NCBI RefSeq assembly: GCF_000004075.3
Contig: NC_026658.2
Location: 13,938,075-14,002,074, forward strand
Direction of reading: 5' to 3'
Length of the DNA: 64,000 nucleotides
Origin: Cucumis sativus
Taxonomy: Eukaryota > Streptophyta > Magnoliopsida > Cucurbitales > Cucurbitaceae
A program made the translations under genes and the position numbers. Shown here in pieces: positions 11,961 through 24,782 of this stretch. Below the pieces are notes generated by a model. That model had not been told where the DNA came from. It made no database searches and was given only the letters and a program-made list of their open reading frames with translations. Every line of letters begins with the position of its first letter. The first letter of the stretch is position 1.

Positions 11961-13084
11961 TCATGATGATTTAGAAGAAGAATTACATGCGCGTGTATGA
12001 CCGACTAATTACGTGTTGACTGTGATATTTTTGGTATTTTCATTGTGAGCCTATGAGCTTCTTTCTTTTTCGAAATTGTTCTACATAATGTAAATATTTT
12101 ATGGGTTTGTTATATATATTTTTAAAACCACTAACAAATAACCTATTTGTACTCATCTTTTCACTATGTTATTATTTTCTTTCAAAATATCATAATTTAG
12201 TCACTATTTTTGAAAATTGGCAAAAATAACACATTTTTTTAGATGACACCAAGGTTTTCCTAAAATTTTAATATTGTTCGACCTATCGATTATTTTGGGT
12301 TATCCACATCTGGTAGACAATTAGATCGAAATTCTACCATTTTTCAAATATTCTCGCATCGTATTTAATTTTTGCTATTTTGTCCAATTTCTTCAACTAT
12401 TTATTCTAAATTACCCTAATTTCTCAAAAATAAATATTCAGTGCTTCATAATGACAACGGAATTAATAAAGTAACATTGATCTCCTACACACTTCTAGCA
12501 AGATCAGAAAAAAATAGACATTAAAAAGAAAAATGGAAAAAAAATTATGAAATTCGTAGTTCAGTTATCTATTTATAGAGATAAAAAGTAACAATTACAT
12601 AAAGCGAGTAGATATGTTAAACAAAAATAAAGAAACAAAAACTTCTATATAAAAAAAAAAAAAAATCAACGTGAGCTTGAGCTCATTCTACATTTTAGAT
12701 TTAGATTTAGAAGATTTATATTTTGTAGGGTTTTTGATTGAAAACCATTTTAGAGTTTATCTTCCATATAACACATTTTTCAACAGACATTTATATGTTC
12801 TCGAGAACGAGAGGTATGAAGTTCATATTTCTTCACTCATATATATGTGTTGGAAAAAAGTTTAGAAAAACCTCCCATTAAAGCTCTTTTTAAATAGATG
12901 CACGTATAAATAGATAAAAGATAAACTAGGAATACCTAAAAATCTATTTAAGTTTTTTTAAAAAAATTATTCTCCCTACAAAAACTATTATATATTTTTT
13001 TAAGAAATTGGTCCGTGTGTGAATATTAAACCTTTTTTTTTAAATATTGTTCATTTTTAGTGAATATATACCAAAATTATTAAT

Positions 13085-13275
13085 TTTTAGACATTTTTAA
13101 AAACAGCAAAATAAATTAAAATATTCACAAGATATAACACAAATTTTGGATTCTATCGATGATAGTTATTGATAGACTTCTATCACTGGCTATCAAATGT
13201 TTGTTATTGATAGAATATAAAATTTTGCTATAGTTTGTAAATATTTTGTTACATTTGCTATTTTTGACAATTTTT
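13085..13275. repeat. Dispersed MITE-like element with TCTATC/GATAGA palindromes
   Basis: It starts with AAAACAGCAAAATAAATTAA and ends with ATTTGCTATTTTTGAC. Between them lie TTCTATCGATGATAG, TTGATAGACTTCTATCACTGG and ATTGATAGAA. The same layout recurs at 14090, 18775, 20660, 48127, 49007, 49368 and 58705. Confidence 0.55.
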
Positions 13276-13338
13276 TTAATTTTTTAATCAATTTGTTCCC
13301 GCGAAAAATCTATTATTAAAAAAAAAAAAATTGTTCCT

Positions 13339-13640
13339 TGTGTGAATATATTGAAATCAATTATTGAAAAAAAAATTAAATTTTACTTGTGAGACTAAAT
13401 AGTTGAAGAAAATGAGAATATATTGAAATCAATTATTGAAAAAAAAAAATTTTACTTGTGAGACTAAATAATTGAAGAAAATGTGAGAATATATTGAAAT
13501 CAATTATTGAAAAAAAAAATTAAATTTTACTTGTGAGACTAAATAATTGAAGAAAATGTGAGAATATATTGAAATCAATTATTGAAAAAAAAAATTAAAT
13601 TTTACTTGTGAGACTAAATAATTGAAGAAAATGTGATGGT
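13339..13640. repeat. Tandem array, 4 copies of 71-75 bp
   Basis: GAATATATTGAAATCAATTA starts at 13344, 13416, 13487 and 13562. Each copy continues through a poly(A) run into TTTTACTTGTGAGACTAAAT and TTGAAGAAAATG. Copies are nearly identical apart from poly(A) length, which points to a recent expansion. Confidence 0.9.
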
Positions 13641-13727
13641 TTTTTTTGTTTCTAATTTGTAAGGAGAAATTTTATAGGTCAATAACTCGTACCTTTTCAA
13701 ATAGTATACGTTTTTTTTATAAGAAAG

Positions 13728-13826
13728 CCGTAATAAATTAATTTATAAGTAGGTGACCACTATAGATCGAACTCATGATCTCTTAATTAATTATTGACAT
13801 TTTTACCACTAGGTCAACCTAGGACG
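13728..13826 (-). mobile_element. tRNA-derived SINE, reversed
   Basis: On the minus strand an A-box-like TGACCTAGTGGTA (plus 13804-13816) precedes a B box GAGTTCGATCTA (plus 13763-13774). The body then reads GTGGTCACCTACTTATAAAT. This matches the general form of a common plant SINE: GGTTGACCTAGTGGTA, a spacer, then GGTTCGATC and GTGGCCACCTA. Confidence 0.65.
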
Positions 13827-14089
13827 AATTTTTTTAAATAGTATAGATTAGTCTTTTTTTTTTTTTTTTCAATTACACTTGTAACATTAAAGACTATAAT
13901 GAGTTGTTTACAAATATAACTAAACAAAATATATTTACAAATATATTAAAATATCACTATCTATTAGTAGAATACATTAATTAACTATTATCATTTAATT
14001 AGTTGAATTGCGTGTTAGCTAGCTTAGATACTTGCGACCACAAAAAAATCAAAATAAACATGGTAGAATAAAAAATTATTATAAATAAC

Positions 14090-14225
14090 AAAATTGTTAA
14101 AAATATTTACAAATATATAACAAAATTTCAGATTCGATCAATAATAGACATTAATAACCACCAATAGACTTCTATACTTCAATATTTTCATTGTTAGAAT
14201 TTAAAATTTGAAAATGATCGTGTAA
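14090..14225. repeat. MITE-like element copy
   Basis: TTAAAAATATTTACAAATAT opens it and AATTTAAAATTTG closes it. In between are diverged GATAATAGACATTA and AATAGACTTCTATA motifs of the TCTATC palindrome family. Confidence 0.4.
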
Positions 14226-14469
14226 TAAAATCATAAAACTAATATATTAATTGATCAAAGTGGAATGAAAATGTTTCAACATATAATGTGTTATGTTGGT
14301 ATGTGACATGATAAAAAGGAAAACAACAAATTAAAAAGTGTAATTACAACTTATAACTAATTACATAAATAAATAATAAAAAAAAATAAAAACTTCCTGC
14401 TTTCAAAAAAAATGAAATTGAAAATGAGAGAGAGCTTTATCAGCAATAGCAATTAGATCATGTAGTTTT

Positions 14470-14565
14470 TTAGAGCAGATACATCGAAACATTTCCATTA
14501 AGTGAACACTTAATCTAAACATTTATGCTAAGTGAACACTTTTATAGCACTCTCGTCATTCTCAT
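14470..14565 (-). mobile_element. LINE 3' tail fragment, reversed and partly duplicated
   Basis: The reverse complement contains GTGTTCACTTAATGGAAATG and GTGTTCACTTAGCATAAATG, so the core of the tail motif occurs twice in tandem. GAGTGCTATAAAAG precedes it. Confidence 0.4.
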
Positions 14566-15001
14566 TACATTAATGATAAAGAAATGAAGCACGTAAAGCA
14601 AAGAAGACAAATACCATTACTCACTCTCAAATTGTGGACCATTTTTATAGACATGTGTTTTAAATTTGGGATTAAAAGGATATTTTCGTCATTTTCCTTT
14701 TGTTATAATAATGTTGTATATTATCTCAAAATACCATTTTTCATATTATACTATTATTATTATTATCATCATCCTTTCAAACCCTAGCTATGGATAAAAA
14801 AGCAATATCTTCTTGCTTCCTTACACAAATTATTGAGCCACTACTTCCAACTTCCACATGATCCTAATCTCAAATAATAATTCCTCTTGCTGCCTCCCTA
14901 TTACTCACAAGGTCCTACTTTCATTTATTGAGGACTTTTTTTTATATATATTAAATTCTCTTTTCTTTCACTTTCAAATCTCATTATTCAACATAACTAT
15001 T

Positions 15002-15002
<1 letters not shown>

Positions 15003-15032
<30 letters not shown>
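15003..15032. repeat. (TA)n microsatellite
   Basis: An uninterrupted TA dinucleotide run of about 28 bp. Confidence 0.9.
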
Positions 15033-15036
<4 letters not shown>

Positions 15037-15897
15037 CCTTTATACTTTTGGATTTACATATATAAATTCTGGTTAATTTTAATTAAGGGTAGATTTTTGT
15101 ACTTGGCAGAGAATGCATTGTGGAAAAGTATCTTTAGAGATGAAAAAGAGGAAAGAGGGTTGAGAGCTGGATCTGAAAGCTTTTATTGCATGAACAAATT
15201 TATCTTTGATCTCTCTCAAGGAATATGATAAAAACGCCTTCCTATTATGAAGACACAATCTTCAAAGCGTCAGACTCTTTGGTCTCTCAATTGACACACT
15301 ATTTCTTGTCTAACTCACATTCAATTGCAAGCGTTAAAGCTTCAGCTTCAAGGCTGGCCTAGCTAACACTCTAAGGACTGACTTAAATTTGCAACCACAT
15401 AAAATTGTACTATATCGTTCATTTCAAACAAGTATTCATATTCACTTATCTCTCAAAATGGCATGCACTATGTCTGTAGAATTTTCAAATCCATTTTAGG
15501 GTGCATTTGAGTTGACTTTCTAAACAATCAAAATCGTCACTTTTCGAAAGTTAAAATGACAAAAATTAACTAAAATTAATCATCAAAATGAACATTTTGA
15601 GACTATAAAACCAAAGTTAAAAAGCATATAAACATTGAAGTAGCATTTAAACCAATTACCAATAGATATTAATTGTACTAAGTCTATACTAACGAAATTT
15701 CATTTATAAAATGAATATAAATCTCAAACGTAATTGGAATTATTTTTTTTATCACATGCTTTTAAGTATTATGAAGTTGTCACAATGATTGTTATTGTTC
15801 TATAATTTTTTATTGTTCTATAATTAATATTTATAGTTACTGTTACTTTATTGTTACAACTAGACTCTAGCAATAATGAAAAGGATAATAGTAACAT

Positions 15898-16035
15898 TAA
15901 CCATAAATATATATCGACCTCTTGAAAGTACGGTCTAACCATAAATATATATCGACTTCTGGAGAGTACGGTCCATTGAGATGAAAGTAATCATTTTTGG
16001 AGAGTACGGTCTATTAAGATGACAAAGTAATCATT
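15898..16035. repeat. Short direct repeats around an AGTACGGTC motif
   Basis: AACCATAAATATATATCGAC occurs at 15899 and again about 38 bp on. Each copy is followed by GAGAGTACGGTC or GAAAGTACGGTC, and a third GGAGAGTACGGTC follows. This is local duplication with no coding content. Confidence 0.6.
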
Positions 16036-16109
16036 TGAATAGTGCTTCTCTCTCTAATGAACTTTGCTCCATCAACCAAATGAGTATAAAAGACACTATC
16101 ATCCACAAA

Positions 16110-16460
16110 TATTGTTGATCTCCTCTTTTCTTTGGTTACACACGACTGAAAAGAAATAATAGAATCTTCAAAGAACAAAAACATCTGGGAAGATATTTGC
16201 ACCCTCTCTAGATACTGGACAAGTAGATCTGTCCTCTTTGTCAACTATAGTCCGAGTACCATTATTGATTTAAATTTACATGTTTTTGTATAACTTTTCA
16301 TTATAGGGGCTAGCCCTCTATTGTTGTTCCCTTGCTTTGTTATACTTATCTTATATCTTTAATGAATCGAAAATAATGATGATGCTACGAGGGTGTTCAC
16401 CTAGGTGAAGATGTTGATGTGCACCTACTGACCCAACAAAAAAAAAGAAAAAACAATAAC
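16110..16460 (+). mobile_element. LINE 3' end: C-terminal coding remnant, 3' UTR and poly(A)
   Basis: A broken plus-strand frame reads LKRNNRIFKEQK, then shifts to IWEDICTLSRYWTSRSV, matching the 4750 remnant. About 180 bp further on, GGGTGTTCACCTAGGTGAAG and ATGTTGATGTGCACC give the dispersed tail motif, followed by an A-rich run (16438-16459). This copy links the tail motif to a LINE family. It is 5' truncated and not functional. Confidence 0.65.
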
Positions 16461-18774
16461 CATAAATATGACCTTTTATAATTCAAATACCATAACAATA
16501 ATAATAACAATATCTATACCGATAATCTTAACAAATTCAAAGTGGACCTCACATTTCATTAAGATCATAGAAGACAAATAAACAACAACAAACTTAATAA
16601 AATAGAATCTACTTTTTTAGATTACCATAGGACATCAACGTTTACACAAATACAACATTAATAATAATAAAAAGGAGATATATTCTTTTTTAGAATAATA
16701 AAAAGAAATACAAACTATTTACCCTCTATAAAAAAACCCACTAAAAAACAAAAACTCATTAAGTTTAATTTTAATAAATAGTTTGTTCATTTTGCTATTT
16801 TTGACAATTTCTCCTAAAAGAAGAGTATCGTACATCTTATACATTAAATAAATAAATAAAAAAAAGGCATTTAGAAGAAAAATAGATGATTAATTTTAAA
16901 ATGAAAAGGTTAAATTAAATAGTTCCAAGACCTTGATGAACAAAAAGAAAAACAAATATGAGAGGTGAACAAAATTATCTAAGTCGTCTTTCTATGATGG
17001 AGATTTTTTCATATACATATACATACACACACAGACACACACACATACTATATATATATTTGTATTTTTCAGTTAGTCCATCTATATGAAGGTGACACAT
17101 TGGCTGTACGATATTATTTAGATACACAGTGGTGTGGTTGAAATCCATATCTGATCCCAAACTCCACTAGATATTTCCTACACATTTGGCCTTACTATTA
17201 TTTCTTCCACAATCCAATTCCAAACGATTTTCTCGTGCTTCCCTTTTCTTATCCCATACAATATATATATATACACAAATATCATACCCATTCTACGTAT
17301 TCTTACGCTTAACTGTAAAATTTCGATAGGATCTGATGCACTGCAGTTTTAAACTTGGTAGAGTTACACCAACAATAGACTTTGATCAAATAATATATAC
17401 AGTATACACCACATGTTTATCATAACAATACCTTCAGTTAGTTTTAAAAACTAGTACAAGGATAAAACTAATGTTATTGAATTATACATTATTAATTAAT
17501 TAACTTTGGAACATATTTTATTATAAACAAGGCAAAAACATAGCATGAATGGTATTTTATTTGCTTAATTACACAAAATAATATCTAAACTTTGAATTAT
17601 ATTTTAATAACGTTTAATTTTTGGGCTCTAAATTCTTTTTTAATTTCTATCCAATTTTGAAATTGAATGATGGGTATATGATATTATACAGATTAACATC
17701 GCTATTATGTTTTTTTTATAATTATTATTATGGAAAATCATTTATTTTTATGAGTGCATATATATTTTTTTAATTTAAAAGAAAAAAAGGGTATTCAAAG
17801 TTCAAAAAATGAAATTAAATTCATGGTAGTGGATGGATATTTGAAAAATGAGAAAGATTGTAAAGAAAAATATCTTGTGAATAGGGACAAAGAAATCCTA
17901 TTCAAATTAAACCAAAAGAGAAAAATAAAAATTGCCAACTTCTCATTAACTCTATATTTTACATTATTCTATAATTCTACTACTTTTGGAATTTGGAATT
18001 TAAAAATATAATGAGTATGGGATGAAAAAACTTTAATTGGTATTAGGTGATATATATGTTCAAAGTTGATTTATTTTTTAGTAATAATAATGAGAAATTT
18101 GTCTCATTGTATTTAAAAGGTAGGTCTCCACTTACATTTTAAAATAATAATAACAAGAAATTTTTCGATGTTGGAGTATACCTAGTGATCCAAAGGCATA
18201 TATATTTTTTTTAAAAATGTATGTGTTCACATATTATATAGTTAATAATGTTGGTATAATAATTAATTTTAGTTGCTTCTTCTATAACTCTATTTAACAA
18301 ACTCAGTATATCTCTTTTTTTTCTTTCTCTGTGTATAGTTCAAATGTGTGTGGGAAGAAGATACGTGTTTGAAGTCTCTAAATAAAAATGTCCTTTTCTC
18401 ATATGTAACATATTATCCTAACCTATATCTAACTAGTTCGAATAGACTATGTTTTGAATAACGTAGCAAAATTAACAACAATCAACAATAAATTATCACA
18501 CAAACGTAACTCAAATTATATACATAAATTAAACAGGGAAGAGTTAATTATTCCACATGGGTGTAACATTATTGTCTTGAAAATTCTCAACCTTTGAAAA
18601 GGAAAAAAGATGAGATTTAACACCCTTCTAGTTTGTTTGGTTAAACATGGTAGAAAGAGGGACAAAGGTCAGTACTTTGAAAAATTCGCCATACCATCTT
18701 AGTAAGGAAGTTGTAATTATGTTATATTTATTAACCTTCATATATTTCTTTTCTATTTTTTTAACATTTTCAAA

Positions 18775-18850
18775 TACAACAAAATAAATCAAAATATTTA
18801 CAAAATATAACAAATTTTTAAATTCTATTATATATATATATATATTTTCA
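18775..18850. repeat. Partial MITE-like copy
   Basis: AACAAAATAAATCAAAATAT followed by TTACAAAATATAACAAATTT and AATTCTAT matches the left half of the TCTATC family. It runs into a TA microsatellite at about 18830-18845. Confidence 0.4.
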
Positions 18851-19334
18851 TCCATACTTTTCATGATAAAATTTGAGACATCATATTAACTTTGGATTGG
18901 CCTCTAGCTGACTACAAAAAATCTGTGCAATTTGAGATACGAATGGGAACACGGCAGATGGCTCCCATGGTCCATATCTCTTCTGTACTGACTTTTCAGG
19001 TTCGCTGTTTAACTTCAGTGAAATAACCATTCCCTTTTGTTTTTTTTTTTTTTTTTTGCATTCATTGTTTGAACATATAGAAGAGATTCCTAATCAATTA
19101 TAATCCCATTTCTTTCTATTTCCCCTTTCGGTACAATTTTAATTACCAAACAAAACTTAACTCTGGGGCCGCTTCAATCTGAAACAATCTCATTTGAGAA
19201 AGTTGTGTAATAAAAATTCGTCAACTAAACTTATAGCGGAACTCGTATTTACAACATAAAAGAGTGAATTTGCATTGTATGAGACAAATTCATTCATTAC
19301 TATTTGGGGTGTAAAACGAAACCAAATTTTCAAG

Positions 19335-19343
19335 TATAAATAG
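19335..19343 (+). promoter_or_regulatory. TATA box of LOX2
   Basis: TATAAATAG lies 80 bp upstream of the ATG at 19415, nearly the same spacing as in LOX1. Confidence 0.6.
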
Positions 19344-19414
19344 ACATACAAAGGCAAGGGAGTTCTCCGTGGAGGAAAGGAATTAAGTATCGTTTTAAGT
19401 TAAACTAAAGAAAA

Positions 19415-22400
19415 ATGCTGAAATCTCATCATGTGTCTTCCCATTCGAGTTTAGAGGCTGCAGCGTTTGTAAACCCAAAGCCATTTCTTTTGAGTAATGC
19501 AAAGACGACTTTGCTTCCAATAAGATGGGACGGTGGGAGACAAAATGCAAAGTCTCATCGTCTACGTTTGGCTGGGCGGCCTTCCACCGTTATCAAAGCC
19601 AGTACCGTCGCCAGTTCGACGGAGAAGGCGGTTGCGGTTAAAGTTTTTGTGACTGTAAAACGAGTTCTGGGGACTGGGTTGTATTTGGAACGAGGGCTTG
19701 ATGACCTTGCTGATCTTTTTGGTAAATCGCTTCTTTTGGAGCTTATCAGTGCTGAGGTTGATCCTGGTTAGTGCGTTCTTTTCTCAATTAATTTAACTTA
19801 AACTTAATCATGTGCTTTCTTTTCCCATTTTGGCATTCTAATGAAATCTCTTAAAAGTGACCATACCATGAATCGTAAGTACATTCACTCTCCTGTATGC
19901 TAAACCAAAATAGAAAAAGCTGTCCCATTACTTTTTTATTATTTGATTGAAGGTAAATGCATGAAGATGAGGGGGAAAAGTAAATTTGAAGTTTTTTTTT
20001 CTTTCTTTCTCATACTATATTATATTTGAGTGAAATTTATCAAAACAAAACCTCACTCACGTGGATGGATTCTTGCTTGCAGCTCTCTTCTCTTTTCCTA
20101 TCTCGCTCTCTTCACTCTCTCCAACTCGTCTCTCAGGCTCACGCTCACGCCTCTCTCTCTCTCCTTTTCTTTCTCTAGTGTACTTGTCTTGCTCTCATTC
20201 CGATCTCTCTATCTTGGTCTCATCTCTCTCTCATGTTGTCCCGGCCTCCTCTTTCTTACTCTCCCCGTTATCACCATCTTTCTCTTGATCTATTCACACA
20301 CACACACACTCTCTCTCTTTCTACTGCATCTAATAGTTTAGAGGAATATTACTATGAGCAACACAAATGGAGGAAGGAAAATGGTGAAGAAGAAGAAAAG
20401 GATGAGAAAAAAATGAAAAAAGAAAGAATGATAAATTAATTAAGGGATATTTTGTAACTCTCTAGCTAGATGATGAAGGTATGTACGTATATAAAATGTT
20501 GATAAATACGTATCACTGGTAGAAAGTAAAAATATTGTTATATTAGTAAATATTTTCAATAATTTTGCCATTTAAAATATTTTTTTTACATATTATCTTA
20601 AACTCTAACAAATTTAAGAGATACAAATAATTTTAAAGCTAACTAATTTTAAGGGCATTTTTACTTATAATGTACTAAACCAAAATATTTACAAATATAG
20701 CCAATTGTATCCGCTTCTATCACATCGGCGTTTATCGATGCATTTAATAGACCATGATAAAATTGGATACTTTCTTATATTTTGTAAATATTTTTAGTAG
20801 TTTTGCTATATTCAAAAATATTTTTTAAAAAAGAATATTGACAAGCTTAGATATTTATTAGCATCTTGTCTTTTATATTTATATATGTATACACAAACAT
20901 ATATAAACAAGATAATTGTGTTAGATGACAACTACTTAATATACTTTTAAAAATTGCAAAAAATGTTGTAAGCAAGTTGGTTCGTTTTATATTTTCATAT
21001 ATTTGAAAGTAGCTTAACAAAACGAACTCTACGTAACCCTTCTTTTCTTAGAATGAAATATGTAATGAATGAATATAACTAAAGAAAAAGTATGAATGTA
21101 TGATTGTTATAGTAACGGGATTGGAGAAGGGAACGATAAAGAAATATGCTCATAAAGAGGATACGGAACGTGATGAGATTATATACGAAGCAGACTTTGA
21201 AATTCCTCCTGATTTTGGTCCAATTGGAGCCATTTTCGTTGAGAATGAACATCACAAAGAGATTTTTCTCAAGGATGTTGTCATTGAAGGCCTCCCCTCT
21301 GGCCCTCTCAATTTCGTCTGCTCTTCTTGGATTAATGAGAAGGATTATGACGACAGCAGGAGAATCTTCTTCACCACTAAGGTAACTCCTCATTTTATTG
21401 CTCAGATACCAGTACAAGAAAAGAAAAAATAACTCCTCTTTTTGTCTAATTCTAAACTATTCCATGTTGGTTAGTCATATTTGCCATCCAACACTCCTGA
21501 GGGCCTAAAGAGACTTAGAGAAGAAGAGCTCAAAGTTTTGCAAGGGGATGGCGTTGGCAAGCGTGAGAACCACGAAAGGATATATGATTATGATGTCTAC
21601 AATGATCTAGGCGATCCCGATAGAGATCTCGCTCTCAAAAGACCTGTGCTTGGTGGAAAACAATTCCCTTATCCTCGTCGATGTAGAACCGGACGCCCAC
21701 GTTCTAAAAGAGGTGTCTGCTTTTTTTTTTTTTCTTTCTTTTTTTCTATATTATAAATCTAATTATATGATGTATACTATTGTAGATGCTTTATCTGAAT
21801 CAAGAAGTTCAGACAATTATGTGCCTCGAGATGAAGCATTCTCACCAGTGAAACAAGCAACTTTTAGTGTGAGGACACTGACCTCAGTGCTAAAGGGGCT
21901 AATACCGGCTTTGGAGTCAGTTTCTACTGACACTGATATACGTTTCCCACATTTCCCTGCAATAGATGATCTTTATGATAATGGAGTTCCATTGCCTGCT
22001 GCCAAAGACGGTTTAAGGCAGTTGGCTACTGTCCTTCCAAGGCTTATTGACACTGTTGCTGATAGGGCTGAGGATATCTTGCGTTTCGTTCCTCCTGAAA
22101 CATTTTATAGTAAGAAACTAAACTAACTATAACCCAAATATATATATGGTGTTTTATCATTCATGACATTGTTTTTGTTCCTTCTTATTATTCAGAGGAC
22201 AAATTCTTTTGGTTTAGAGATGAGGAATTTGCTAGACAGACACTTGCAGGTCTCAACCCGTACAGCATAAGGCTTGTTACGGTATGACATTGTGTTTCAA
22301 CCATGGCATGTTTTCTAATCGGTAGTCAAAATTGGTATAACTGTATGAGTTTCTTTTGATGTCTTAATTGCAAATGTAGTTGGATTGTTTTTTTTATCAC

Positions 22401-24459
22401 GTTTACTTGAGCGTTCTGACATTGATTACGATTTAGGCTATTTTCTTTGTGCTTGTCTAGTATCAGTATCTTTTTATCGTTACCCTTTTAGAGTCAATGG
22501 TAATTATTAACTAATGGTGAAAAATTAATAATTTTCTTAGTGTAGTCATCATGCTATATATAATAGCAACGTAAACTATCTAGGGACAAAAAACAAAAAA
22601 TTGTTCAAAATTATCTGAGAAAAAGCTAGTGGCTCTCCTGTAACTTCCAAATGCAATGGGATAACCATTTTCCTTGTATAATGTACTAAACACCATTAAC
22701 GCTAACCTGATGAGGAGTTTGATTAATGCAGGAATGGCCATTGAAGAGTAAGCTTGACCCCGCTGTTTATGGTGATCCTACATCAAAAATCACTACTGAA
22801 ATAGTGGAGCAACAAATCAAAGGTTTCATGACTCTGGATGAGGTATGCCCTTGGAGATTGTTCACATTTTGACTTAAAGATTGGATTCTTCAATCACGTG
22901 TTTTTTATGACATGTTTTCTGGGGGGTGCAGGCTTTGAAAAACAAGAAGCTATTTATACTAGATTACCATGACCTCTTCCTACCATATGTAGCCAAAGTA
23001 CGAAAACTTAAAGGCACCACATTGTATGGTTCAAGGACATTGTTCTTCTTACACAAAGATAGCACTCTAAGACCGTTGGCTATTGAGCTCACTAGGCCAC
23101 CCATTGATGGCAAACCACAATGGAAAGAAGTTTTCACACCCTTTTGGGATGCCACTCGTGTCTGGCTTTGGAGGGTTGCTAAAGCCCATGTTTTAGCCCA
23201 TGACTCTGGTTATCACCAACTTGTTAGTCATTGGTGAGTCATTTCCTTTCAAATCTCAACAATCTATGGTCAAGTTTTAGTTTCACTACTTTGATACTTC
23301 GCTTCTAAAATGATGTGTTTTTGGTTTTCTATGCAGGCTTAGAACTCATTGTTGTGTAGAACCTTACATCATTGCAGCAAACAGACAACTTAGTGCAATG
23401 CATCCAATCTATAGACTTTTGCATCCTCATTTTCGATACACCATGGAGATCAATGCACTTGCTCGTCAAGCTCTCATCAATGCAGATGGGATCATTGAGA
23501 CTTGTTTTTCCCCTGGAAAATACTCAATAGAATTTAGTTCTGTTGCTTACAAAGCTCAATGGCAGTTCAACTTAGAAGCTTTGCCTGCTGACTTAATTAA
23601 CAGGTGATTATTATCTTTAACTCTTGTTCATCTTAACTTGGCTTTAAACTGCTTTACTAAATTTCCTTACCATCTTGTGTCCATTGTTGTTATGGGAAGG
23701 GGGTTGGCCGTTGAGGACCCAAATGCACCACATGGACTGAAGCTTGCTATTGAAGACTACCCTTTTGCCAACGATGGCCTGATCCTTTGGGATGCCATCA
23801 AAGAATGGGCCACAGAATATGTCAATTACTATTATCCAGATCCAAGTCTTGTTAAGGCAGATGAGGAACTTCAAGCATGGTGGACTGAGGTTCGAACTGA
23901 AGGTCATGCAGATAAGAAGGATGAACCATGGTGGCCAGTTCTCAATACTCCTGAAGACCTTATCAATATTGTCACCACCATCATGTGGGTACCTTCAGGG
24001 CATCATGCAGCAGTGAACTTTGGCCAATACTCTTTCGCTGGATATTTCCCAAATCGACCTAGTATTGCTAGAATCAATGTTCCCCTGGAAGATGTAAATG
24101 AAGAGAAGTGGGAATACTTTATCAATAAGCCAGAGAATGTCCTTTTGGAGACATTTCCTACACAGCTTCAAGCGACGAAAGTCACGGCAGTTTTGAACGT
24201 ATTGTCAAGTCATTCTCCAGATGAAGAGTATATGGGAAAAGATATTGAAGCAGCATGGGCTGATGACCTTTTTATAAAGGGAGCATTTGAGAAGTTCAGA
24301 GGAAAATTGAAGGAACTAGAAGGTATAATTGATGAAAGGAATGCTAACAAAAATCTAAAGAACAGACATGGAGCTGGGGTTGCGCCTTATAGACTTTTGA
24401 AGTCTGAATCAGAGCCTGGAGTGACAGGACAAGGAGTTCCTTACAGTATTTCTATTTAG
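19415..24459 (+). CDS. 13-lipoxygenase, plastid type 2, copy 2 (LOX2, 9 exons, 902 aa)
   Basis: Predicted plastid lipoxygenase that makes 13-hydroperoxides feeding jasmonate and C6 aldehyde synthesis. Exons: 19415-19766, 21113-21381, 21475-21712, 21786-22109, 22196-22281, 22732-22842, 22932-23233, 23337-23603, 23700-24459, with GT-AG borders and phases identical to LOX1. The first 60 residues are Ser/Arg/Ala-rich with few acidic residues, as in a transit peptide. A PLAT/LH2 domain follows (about 70-200), then the catalytic domain. Iron ligands by homology are His560, His565, His752, Asn756 and C-terminal Ile902. Exon 4 keeps [11 protein letters not shown], which LOX1 lacks. The stop is only about 320 bp from the stop of convergent kinase gene A. 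It looks fully functional. Confidence 0.92.
20085..20325. repeat. CT-rich tract with (CA)n in LOX2 intron 1
   Basis: A 240-bp pyrimidine-rich stretch (TCTCTC and CTTTCT blocks) ends in an ACACACACACACAC run near 20294-20309. It lies inside the 1346-bp first intron. Serine/leucine-rich frames across it are composition artefacts. Confidence 0.7.
20660..20830. repeat. MITE-like element in LOX2 intron 1
   Basis: CCAAAATATTTACAAATATA is on the left and TTTTGTAAATATTTTTAGTA with GTTTTGCTATATTC on the right, giving imperfect inverted ends. The middle has CTTCTATCAC and a diverged half-site. It matches the dispersed family. Confidence 0.5.
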
Positions 24460-24782
24460 AACCCATGGCATATTTGTTTTGAAGTGGGTTCAATAACAAT
24501 CTCACTTAAATAAAGAGAAGGCCATTTGAAGGAAAGGGTTCCAAGAATGTTGAATGTGTCCAAACCACTTGAAACATTAAACATCGATTGAAAATGTTAA
24601 TGATATAGAAAATTAAAAAATACTATTTGACAAAGTTCAGTATAAATGGCAAATTACATATATATAAACATTTCTCATTTCTCACAGAGAATCTAAACAT
24701 CTATGGCGGCTAAATAGACATACTTCTACATCAGTTTATTCTTAGAATAATATATACCATCGACATTACAGAAAAGAAAGTA
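24460..24782. other. Convergent 3' flanks of LOX2 and kinase A
   Basis: About 320 bp of AT-rich sequence separates the two stops. It must hold both 3' UTRs. I see no additional gene. Confidence 0.6.

Larger units (their letters stand above)
10734..19334. other. 8.6-kb intergenic space between the lipoxygenase genes
   Basis: I see no supported gene. The space is AT-rich and contains two tandem arrays (11636 and 13339), MITE-like repeats, a reversed SINE, LINE tails and a LINE remnant. Small frames such as 17754-18011 are lysine-rich AT-driven frames with no family resemblance. Confidence 0.6.

Noticed and set aside
13339-13640. CRISPR-like repeat array
   Set aside because: Plant nuclear DNA, a direct tandem array of about 74 bp with no unique spacers.
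20030-20439. Three overlapping Ser/Leu-rich frames in LOX2 intron 1
   Set aside because: They arise from the CT-rich tract, and splicing conserved with LOX1 removes the region.
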